DNA of 64,000 bases from Brachynemurus nebulosus (lineage: Eukaryota > Arthropoda > Insecta > Neuroptera > Myrmeleontidae), in the NCBI GenBank assembly GCA_035578155.1, contig JAPWDM010000015.1, positions 5,584,501 to 5,648,500 of the forward strand. Reading direction: 5' to 3'. The first letter of the stretch is position 1, and every line of letters begins with the position of its first letter. Positions 56,570 to 64,000 of the stretch are shown here, one piece after another. Below the pieces are notes generated by a model, which made no database searches, was not told the DNA's origin, and saw only the letters and a program-made list of their open reading frames with translations. Position numbers and translations under genes: made by a program.

Positions 56570-57131
56570 TGTAAACTCCATATAACGAAATTGAAGGGAC
56601 CGGGTATTTTATTACGTTTTCGTTAGTTTTCGTTATATGGAGAGTAAAAGAAAACAATATAATTTTACGAATAAAACTTACGAATTTAGTAAGTGGTTTT
56701 AATTTTGACTGAATTAAATGACACTTTTTCGTCAATACACAAACTCTTTCTTTTACTCGCCATGTTTACAGTTAAAAAGTTTGAAAGCAACTAAGAATAT
56801 GATAACGTAAAGACAGCAATAAGACAGTAGTACGTAAGTACAGTAGGCAAAAACATGTGCTGGGCAATTACAACAAACAAATAAACGGATTTCTAAGAAT
56901 CCCTTTGTGCGTACGAAATATTTACGACTCTGTATCACTATTTTGTTTGAAAGTCAGTGAAATAAAATTTTTTTGGCTTGAAAAATGACGCATTTTTTGC
57001 TATTGAGAGTGGCTATTACGTTATAAAGAGCGTTTCAATATGCGAATGATAATGTAAACCAAACAAACCTTTGTAATTTCTACGTTTTAAGGAGTTTTTC
57101 GTAAAAATAGAAGTTCGTTATATAGAGTTTA

Positions 57132-57136
<5 letters not shown>
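56567..57136. mobile_element. MITE-B, Tigger/pogo-type, in TA array
   Basis: The left end CAGTGTAAACTCCATATAAC and the right end inverted TAGTGTAAACTCTATATAAC differ at the terminal base and one internal position. It is about 570 bp with no transposase; the small minus frames are not genes. CAGTG ends and a TA target fit the pogo/Tigger group, and the layout parallels the neighbouring Tigger element. Confidence 0.85.

Positions 57137-57196
<60 letters not shown>
57135..57196. repeat. (TA)n array 3
   Basis: TA array between MITE-B and the Tigger element. Confidence 0.97.
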
Positions 57197-57199
<3 letters not shown>

Positions 57200-59341
57200 T
57201 GGATTTCGGTTATAACGATGATGAAGGGACCACTATAATTCCGTCGCTATATACATAGGTAGAAAAAAAAGTAAAAGTAAGAAAAAAAAATTTATTGCCA
57301 GACAGTAAAGACGCACAATTCGCATATATCACCTAATGACTACTTAACACACATTTTATGCGAAATATAACACATTTTACACATGGGTATTTTTAAAAAA
57401 GTCTGTAATATTACGTTGTTTTAGTTTAGAGTTCTGTGCTAACATACGATGTAAGGTGTGTTCCATTTTCATAATTCCTTCGATGTCTATGTTGTCTTGT
57501 CCTTCACCAAATAAACAATATCTCTTAAGTATTGTTACAGCGCACAACGCATCCTTAGTTGTAGGAATCTCATCCACATTGCAATCTTCTTCCTCTTCTT
57601 CATCGTCCTCGTCTAGTGTTAGTGATGGAACCACGCTTTCAATAATTTCATTATCAGTTAGGTTACTAGTGGTGATAACTTGATTGTTAATGTTAACGAA
57701 GGTTTCCCAATCCGCAACGTTTGTTCCCACTAACGACATTGTAGCCAACTGTGCCAATGGTATATTGTCCAACTCATCGTCAGAATCTTCATCAGTTGTT
57801 AAGGTATTTGAAGATTTACAGAATCCGCCATGTACAAAACATTTTTTAATTGTTTCCGTAGTTACTCGTGCCCATGCTGTCGTTATCATTTCAATGGCAT
57901 CCAGAAGATTAACCGAAAATAAGGTATTTTTTTCTATTGCGTTTATCATTTTCTGTGCTAGAATCTTTCGATAATGGCTTTTAAGAGCTTTAATTATTCT
58001 TTGATCAATGGGCTGAATCACTAATGTAGTATTTGGTGGTAGAAATGCTAGTTTTATATTGGTCAAATTATCAATTTGAGGATGAGCCGGACAATTGTCA
58101 ACAAATAAAATGATCTTTTTGTCTTTTCTTAGCTCAGAGTCCCATTTACGTAAAACTTTGTCGAAAATCTCTGATGTCATCCAGGCTCTTTTGTTCGCTT
58201 CATAATTAATCGGTAAAGTTTTGACACTTTTGAAACATCTAGGTTTTTTCGTCTTGCCTATAACTAATAATTTTCGTTTTTCTCCGGCCATACTTGACGC
58301 AACAAGCACGGTAATTCTATCTTTTGACAGTTTCCCACCTATGCATTTTTCTCCTTTAAACTTTAAGGTTCTTTCAGGAGTCAACTTGAAAAACAAACCC
58401 GTCTCGTCAGCGTTCTATATTTGACTGTCAGTATATTCCTCAGTTAGTTTCGGTAAAACTGTTTTTAGCCAATTGTCACAGTCACTTTTCGATACACTTG
58501 CTGCTTCTCCACAAACTTTACCGACTACAATATCGTGACGTTGACGAAATCGGTATATCCAGCTTTCAGAACATTCAAAGTTCGTTTTTCCAATAATTCT
58601 GGCAAAATGATTTGCCTTTTCTTGTAACAGCCGACCGCTTACGGAAACGTTTTGGCTTCTTTGATCTTTGAACCACATTAGAAGAGCACTTTCGACATCT
58701 TGATGAGTTGGATTGCGATTTTTTTTTTATTTTTAAAGATTTTGATTCAAAACACTCCATTATTTTAGAGCGGTTTTTCCACATTGTTGATATTGTAGAA
58801 TGTGAAACTTTGAATTCTTTGCACAGATAAACATTGCTTTCACCATTTTTTAGTCTCGAAATAATATCCACTTTTTCTTTAACAGTAAACGTACGTCTAA
58901 TAGGAGCCATAATTAACACACAAATTAAGAAGTTAACACACCGAAAATTACTGAGTAACTGATTCTTAGATTTAACTGATTTAACTAAATATTTATAAAC
59001 AAAAGCGTACTGTTAGAAAAAATATACAACTATGTACTGACCATCTGTGGACGTAAACAAAAGATTAGAAAGTTTTATGATTCTATGAATGAACCTTTGT
59101 CTGTTTGTTTGTTAACTTGGTCTTTGTGTGTTGACTCGGTCGCAATATCCGGATGGGATTTCTAGGAATTTGTAACAAATGGTTCAATAAAACTAGTCGT
59201 TATATCCGAAATCGTCGTTACATCCAAAGTCGTTATAGCCAGATTATTTTCCTATAAAAATGTACTTTAAATTTAAGGGACTTAAATATTACGTCGCTAT
59301 AACCAAAAGGTCGTTACAACCGAAGTCGTTATAAATGAAAT

Positions 59342-59347
<6 letters not shown>
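57197..59347 (-). mobile_element. complete Tigger-like element in TA array
   Basis: A 2151-bp element. The left end CAGTGGATTTCGGTTATAAC and the right end inverted TAGTGAATTTCATTTATAAC, with TATAACGAC-type words repeated inside both ends (CGTTACATCC, GTCGTTATAGCC near 59210-59240). One minus-strand transposase gene fills it. It is flanked by TA arrays. As in MITE-B, the right terminal base is A-complement (TAGTG) where the left has CAGTG. Confidence 0.92.
57377..58919 (-). pseudogene. Tigger-like (TIGD) transposase, one stop and one frameshift
   Basis: The likely start is ATG at 58910 (MAPIRRTFTVKEKVDIISRL), the CENP-B/psq helix-turn-helix (KEFKVSHSTISTMW). A shift in the A-run near 58730 leads to SALLMWFKDQRSQNVSVSG and ANHFARIIG (second HTH, CENP-B type, with SWIYRFRQRHDI). 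TAG at 58415-58417 replaces a Tyr-type codon just before NADETG (first Asp). ILFVDNCPAHP and TTLVIQPIDQRII supply the other two aspartates. An acidic stretch (DEDDEEEEEDC) precedes the end RNITDFFKNTHV. Full family length, two lesions only, so a fairly young copy. Confidence 0.92.

Positions 59348-59425
<78 letters not shown>
59348..59425. repeat. (TA)n array 4
   Basis: TA array between the Tigger and the mariner element. Confidence 0.97.
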
Positions 59426-59428
<3 letters not shown>

Positions 59429-59608
59429 GGAATTCTAAAATGCCTGAGTCGCTCGAGGTCATTCAGTGCATGTTTTTAACAATTTTGCCGCCTATGTTAT
59501 AGCAAGTATAGAACTATCGTCCAATAGCGGTGCATTTAAAAAAACATCAGGTACAATAATAAATAAAATAACATTTTATTTTCTGTAAGAATATTTTTTA
59601 TTCAAAAT

Positions 59609-60469
59609 TTATAAAAATTGCTGGAAATGGTTGCCTTCCATTTCCAAACACTTGGCCACTCGTTTTTTCATATTTTCAAAAACATTTTGCAAAATGTTTG
59701 GATTAATGTTTTCAATTGCATTTGTAATTGCATCCTTTAAATCTTGAATTGTATGCATTCTATTTTTATATATGGTATTTTTTAAATATCCAAATAGGAA
59801 ATAGTCTAAGGGGGTTAAATCGGGTGACCTAGGTGGCCATGGTATCTCTGTACGTTGGCTAATTATCCGATCTTCGAAAAATTCAGTCAAATAATTTGTC
59901 GTATCAGCTGCTGTATGGGCCGGTGCACCATCTTGTTGAAAATACCCGATTCTTAGGTCTTCGTCATCCAATTGGTTAATAAAAACCTCAAAAATATCTC
60001 GGGTCTCGACGGTAACAGACCCTTCGAAGAAGATTGGCCCAACGATACGTTGTTGCGACATAGCAAAAAATACTCCAATTTTTATTGGATGTAATGTGGT
60101 TTCAACAAATTGGTGAGGATTTTCCGTACTCCATATTCTATAATTTTGACTGTTTACATAGCTACTTAAATGGAACCATGCTTCATCAGAGAAGAAACAG
60201 TGATTTAAAAAATTGTCGTCCACGATATTTTGAAACCAACGGCAATATGATACCCGTTGACCGTAATCCAACGGATGTAATTCTTGAACCACTGAAACTT
60301 TATATACACGCATTTTTAATTCTTTATGTAGAGCTCTATGACAGCTTGTTTTGGAAATCCCAACTTGTGCTGATAGCTGAGATAGAGGTTTTTTTGGGTT
60401 GCGATTTATTCGTGCTCTTAAATCTTCAACAACTTCGTCTGTAACGATTTTTGGTCTGTGTACAAACAA
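59609..60469 (-). CDS. DD41D mariner transposase, main exon
   Basis: A 286-codon open frame, no lesion. The start of true coding is probably the splice acceptor TTTGTACACAG near 60455, since the frame's first residues (MFVH) lie in it. RPKIVTDEVVEDLRARI and QLSAQVGISKTSCHRALHKE form the second HTH. The catalytic core has HCFFSDEAWFHL (first D), GYFQQDGAPAHTA (second D) and WPPRSPDLTPLDYFLFGYL (third D). I count 41 residues between the second and third aspartates, the DD41D class, to which the rosa-type mariners of insects belong. The intact frame suggests recent activity. Confidence 0.9.
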   Translation of the reverse strand: MFVHRPKIVTDEVVEDLRARINRNPKKPLSQLSAQVGISKTSCHRALHKELKMRVYKVSVVQELHPLDYGQRVSYCRWFQNIVDDNFLNHCFFSDEAWFHLSSYVNSQNYRIWSTENPHQFVETTLHPIKIGVFFAMSQQRIVGPIFFEGSVTVETRDIFEVFINQLDDEDLRIGYFQQDGAPAHTAADTTNYLTEFFEDRIISQRTEIPWPPRSPDLTPLDYFLFGYLKNTIYKNRMHTIQDLKDAITNAIENINPNILQNVFENMKKRVAKCLEMEGNHFQQFL

Positions 60470-60576
60470 GTTAAATAAATAAGCACGCTAAAAAAATTGA
60501 AATATTTATAATCAGTGATAACCTCTCTGATCCTCTTATGATCTTTACCTTATAAACCTTATGATCCTCTTTTTAC

Positions 60577-60786
60577 AGAACTCGTTGTTTCAAATCTTCT
60601 AGCCAGACGCTGAATATACTGTCTGAAAGTACTTCTGTCCATTTCTAATTCAAATTCGGGGAATTGAACGTTAAACTGTCGTAGTGTAACGTCATAGTCG
60701 TACTTCCACACGTTTTCATTGGTTTCTATCGCACTTCTGTAATACGCTTTTAATAAAAAACGATCATGTTCTTCGTTAAAACCATG
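60577..60786 (-). CDS. DD41D mariner transposase, upstream exon (HTH)
   Basis: After a TTTTATTGTAG acceptor (60787-60788) a frame reads GFNEEHDRFLLKAYYRSAIE, then YDVTLRQFNVQFPEFEL and TFRQYIQRLARRFETTSSVK. The end resembles the ...RRFEETGSV... turn that precedes GRPK in mariner transposases, and the next exon begins with RPKIV. The exact donor was not resolved: in-frame TAA codons occur soon after. A further 5' exon may lie to the right. Confidence 0.65.
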
Positions 60787-61251
60787 CTACAATAAAACAA
60801 AACGTAAATTTAATTTATTTATAATTATTAATTTAAACGTTTAATTTATAATTATTATTTTGATTACTTAAAAAATTTGTATAAATAGCTCCACTGTTAT
60901 TTCAAGAAAGTCCAACATGGCTGAATCTTTCACAATTACAACACAATTTTTCATATTTAAACGAAATATTGTAATTTTTAACAAATAACTTACCTGATGA
61001 TAATAAGAATTAACAGCAGCGAATGTAATACTTAATACTTAAGAAATATCTAATTAATGAAAAGACGCTTTGAAAAAACACAGAAAATGATGCACTTTGA
61101 CAGATGGCCGAAACAGGAATCATAAATAATAAATATCTTAAAGACTCTAGATACGAATGTTTTATAGTACGTTTGTTTTAAAAACCAATATAAGTTAGTT
61201 ATAACAGCAAATCTGTGACCTCGGACGATTCAAACTTTTTGAAACTGATGT

Positions 61252-61263
61252 TATATATATATA

Positions 61264-61334
<71 letters not shown>
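61252..61334. repeat. (TA)n array 5
   Basis: TA array with one TAG interruption near 61262, right after the mariner end. Confidence 0.97.
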
Positions 61335-61337
<3 letters not shown>

Positions 61338-61917
61338 GGATTCCTGATGAATGAACAGGTTCCAATGTAGAGCAGGCTGTCACCGGGGCAGTTGATGAGT
61401 TCAACTCCGTAAACTTGTATGCGGTCCAATGTTGATTCGGTAACTAGGCTACTAGTATATGTCTCCGGATGTCCAATGGTCCTTGTTGTTGCACTATTTC
61501 CGATATTAACTAGACTACTAGTATATTCCCGATAGTACTAGGCTACTAGTATAACTACTTGGGACTCACGACACGATGTAGCACTTCATAAGTATCTTAT
61601 ACTTTAACGTAATGTTCTTACTTAATTCTCTGAAATAAATCGGTAACGTAACGATTTAAGAAATCACAAAGTTGGTTTATAACAAATAACTTTATTAATA
61701 CTTTTAAAATTAACTAATTTTACAATAATTGAAGTAACTACATAAAAGAAATTTAATCGTAAGTATCAGATAAAATAATGAACAAGTTTATTACAATTTT
61801 CTTGCTTTTATTTGTTTTTAAAGCTGTATCAGCATTTCCGTTGTGGTGAGGCTGTTTCTATCGTGGGAATGACTAACACTAGCTGTTCTCGCTGAGAGCG
61901 GCAGTTTTAGTGGGAAC

Positions 61918-61922
<5 letters not shown>
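61335..61922. other. spacer with three short direct repeats, possible LTR piece
   Basis: ACTAGGCTACTAGTATA occurs at about 61441 and 61537 and, with one change (ACTAGACTACTAGTATA), at about 61509. Composition is less AT-rich than average, as in LTRs, but no partner LTR or coding is seen. Confidence 0.35.

Positions 61923-62001
<79 letters not shown>
61923..62001. repeat. (TA)n microsatellite
   Basis: A 79-bp TA array, immediately followed by the putative end of a Tc1-like element. Confidence 0.97.
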
Positions 62002-62003
<2 letters not shown>

Positions 62004-62930
62004 CTTAGTCAGGAAACGGTCAAAAGTATGGAAACGGTGAAAAACTCAGCGCGAAAGCATTTTTGGGATAATTGATTGTGACAAAAGTTTCAGCTTTTTT
62101 TACGGCGCATCCGATGGTGACCTTGACTTTGACATCAAGGTCATCTCAAGGTAAACTCCGTGTTTTTAAATGGCAACCCCCCTTTTCGACCCCGGCAGTG
62201 AAAAGAGCAGAAAATTCTGCATTCGAATATGACCTTGAAGTCATTTGGAAAGTAAATTTTAATAATAATCCTTTTTGAAAAAGTTTAGTTATTTTGAATA
62301 ACTATAGACTGCCAGCTAGTTAACAGATATTAATTTGTATACATATCTATTTATTTTGAATATGCGTTAATCCTTTTTCTTTGACTCACTTTTGCATCAC
62401 ATTTCTATTTGTGCTGGCACAATGTTTTCTAAGCGATAAAAACATGTCCATACAGATTGAGTGTAGTCTAAACAAAGAATACAGCATCGACTTATTCTCA
62501 GTTTAAATCAGCGTGTCATAGCTAATGAATAAAGCTACATTTATTTTTAATTTACAAATAATTTATCCGATATCGAAATCTACTAAGAAATTAGTGGTTG
62601 AATTATTAAAAAGTAGACAATCTACAAGATATATCGCTCGGAAAATTCATATTAGCCAATCGACAGTACAAAAAATTCGAAAAAAATATAATTTACTAAT
62701 AGAGAAAAATGTTGGTGGTCGAAAAAAAAAACTATCAGGAGAGGATGTTAGAACAGTTATTCGATATTTGGCTACCGGTGAAGCATCTTCGGCTTCTGAG
62801 GCAACCAAACTTTTACAGAAAGACGTTGGCAAGTCAGTAAGTAAGTGGACAGTTCATCGCGCATTACATTCCGCAAAGTTCCGAGCTGTCGAAAGAAAAG
62901 AGACCACTTCTCACTAAAAAAATATTAAAG
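62002..62930 (+). mobile_element. Tc1-like remnant starting at a TA array
   Basis: It begins GGCTTAGTCAGGAAACGGTC, with a nearby second GGAAACGGT, then TGACCTTGACTTTGACATCA-type repeats near 62116-62160. The transposase start follows. The catalytic part and right end are missing. Confidence 0.5.
62525..62917 (+). pseudogene. Tc1-like transposase N-terminus
   Basis: KKLVVELLKSRQSTRYIARK then HISQSTVQKIRKKYN is the first helix-turn-helix. GGRKKKLSGEDVRTVIRYLA then SKWTVHRALHSAKFRA is the second, the paired-like DNA-binding region of Tc1 transposases. After the TAA a shifted frame continues a little (LLTKK, KPENFFVK) and is lost. No DDE residues remain. The annotated start is uncertain, since upstream residues are AT-rich translation. 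Confidence 0.75.
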
Positions 62931-63045
62931 CCAGAAAATTTTTTTGTAAAACAACACAGGCCAACGACTAAAAAACTTTTTTAATACTTTAACCATATTT
63001 TTATGGATTTTAGTGTACTGAATCTGAAAATAACAATAAAATTGC

Positions 63046-63870
63046 TGTATCACCCACCATTTCTGTACATTTTACATCATAAACCTTTATATTAAAAAAA
63101 ATAGTTCAGAAAATTAATGCAATCAATATAATACTAAATATACGAAAGCCAGCGATCCAATATCTTTTAAAATGAATATAATATCTTATAATTCCAATAT
63201 CTTTGCTCAAAGTTCCCGCATTTATCAGAAGCAAAGTTACAAGAAGGCGTCTTCATTGGCCTTGATATAAGAAAAATTATGTTTGGCTCTGAGTTTGAAT
63301 TACATATAACAGTGAAAGAGAAAGAGGCTTGGATTGCTTTCAAGGAAGTTGTTAACAAGTTTTTGGGTAACAAAAAAGACCCAGACTATAATATAACCAC
63401 TGTATCTAATATGCTTAATCGCTTCAAGAATTTGGGATATTAACAAGCTTAAAGGTTCATTTTTTAAACAGCCAGCTAGACTACTTTCTGGACAATTTAG
63501 GAGCTGTCAGTGAGGAACAAGGAGAACGTTTCCACCAGGATATCAAGATAATGGAAAAACGCTATCAGGGACGTTGGAGCACCAGGATGATGGGAGATTA
63601 CTGTTGGTCCTTTCACTGAGAAAGTCAGCAAGCGGCACACAGAAGAAAAAGCCACATGCGAAGCTTCAAAGAAAAGAGAGAAAGAAAATATAAGCCCATG
63701 GACTCTTAAAACCTTCATAAAACTTAGTATTAGGAATAAAAATATATTTTATGTGTTAAAATAAAATTCTGTTAGTCTTGTACAAGTTATTTTTTTCCAC
63801 TCCTATAGAATGTTAGCATATTTCATTAAATCTGACATAGCCAAAATGTGACAAAACTGTGGGTGATACA
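63046..63870 (+). mobile_element. small TIR element encoding part of an EEQGERFHQD-family protein
   Basis: The left end TGTATCACCCACCATTTCTG and the right end inverted TGTATCACCCACAGTTTTGT share 12 perfect bases and about 22 of 32. It is 825 bp, mostly occupied by one coding remnant. The target duplication is not clear. It looks like an internally deleted derivative of a larger autonomous element. Confidence 0.6.
63213..63715 (+). pseudogene. EEQGERFHQD-family transposon protein, C-terminal part
   Basis: The frame from 63213 reads FPHLSEAKLQEGVFIGLDIR, KEAWIAFKEVVNKFLGNKKD and TVSNMLNRF and stops at 63441. The next frame gives SLKVHFLNSQLDYFLDNLGA, VSEEQGERFHQDIKIMEKRY and QGRWSTRMMGDYCWSF, followed by a basic RRKSHMRSFKEKRE tail. 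I recognise this as a protein widespread in repeats of arthropods and cnidarians, usually left uncharacterised. Its transposon superfamily is not known to me. The N-terminal region is absent. Confidence 0.6.
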
Positions 63871-64000
63871 AAATAATGAAATTCAAATTTAGATTTAGCA
63901 CCCAAAAAAATACAAAGATCACGTATTAACATTAAAAAAGTTTTCTATGACCTTAATTTTGCAGGCCTGTGCAATTTATAAAATGGGATGATGATGATTG
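63871..64000. other. window end, nothing recognised
   Basis: AT-rich sequence with no gene. Confidence 0.3.

Larger units (their letters stand above)
59426..61251 (-). mobile_element. DD41D (rosa-like) mariner element in TA array
   Basis: The left end starts CAGGGAATTCTAAAATGCCT then GAGTCGCTCGAGGTC. The right end is its diverged inverse (GACCTCGGACGATTCAAACT). About 23 of 37 positions match, with the inner GACCTCG perfect. It is flanked by TA arrays and contains a minus-strand transposase in at least two exons. Confidence 0.75.

Noticed and set aside
57456..57974. Plus-strand frames with Ser runs
   Set aside because: They are antisense shadows of the acidic part of the Tigger transposase.
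60085..60444. Plus-strand 119-codon frame
   Set aside because: It is antisense to the intact mariner transposase.

Overview
The window is AT-rich invertebrate nuclear DNA, almost certainly from an insect. Hemiptera (aphid-like) fits the mix of transposon families best, but this is an inference and no host marker gene fixes it. There are no bacterial features. Genes carry spliceosomal introns, a nuclear-type tRNA with pol III boxes is present, (TA)n arrays recur, and a 100-base assembly gap lies at 12609-12708. No host protein-coding gene could be recognised. The window is essentially a layered graveyard of transposable elements, several of them nearly intact.

Layout: 418-485 is the end of a hAT element. 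807-3296 is a complete but mutated pogo/Tigger element with a C-terminal PHD-like finger. 3333-3833 is a P-element/THAP9 fragment split by a complete piggyBac (3838-6832). 6935-9426 is the 3' part of a hAT of the ZMYM/DUF4371 type. 10736-11754 is an open exon of a P-element/THAP9-type gene with good splice sites on both sides. 13.9-22.8 kb holds MITEs and long inverted-repeat elements, including a hAT MITE with a perfect 8-bp target duplication. A tRNA gene or pseudogene lies at 24396-24468. 25.2-34 kb has two Penelope-like elements with GIY-YIG endonucleases, one broken by a TIR element and a possible solo LTR. 34.2-36.7 kb is a TIR-bounded transposon whose protein is a DUF7869-like RNase-H-fold candidate. 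37.4-39.7 kb is a MITE split by a 5'-truncated LINE with an 18-bp duplication. 39.8-42.9 kb has a Penelope end, a palindrome and a jerky-like element. 42.8-47.4 kb is a decayed BEL/Pao retrotransposon. 47.6-48.1 kb is an unidentified GC-rich exon. 48.6-49.8 kb is a third Penelope copy. 51.1-53.9 kb is a two-gene PIF/Harbinger element: a MADF-BESS gene with the HARBI1-like transposase on the opposite strand inside its intron. 54.6-55.9 kb is a nested foldback element.

From 56.1 to 61.3 kb a series of (TA)n arrays is interrupted by four different TA-targeting DNA transposons: two MITEs, a Tigger and a DD41D mariner. The window ends with a Tc1-like remnant and a small TIR element (63046-63870) encoding part of a poorly characterised transposon protein with an EEQGERFHQD motif.

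The most interesting items are the DUF7869-type transposon, the antisense-nested Harbinger pair with back-to-back splice acceptors, the (TA)n landing arrays, the EEQGERFHQD element and the open THAP9-like exon. All assignments rest on motifs read by eye; no database search was possible.
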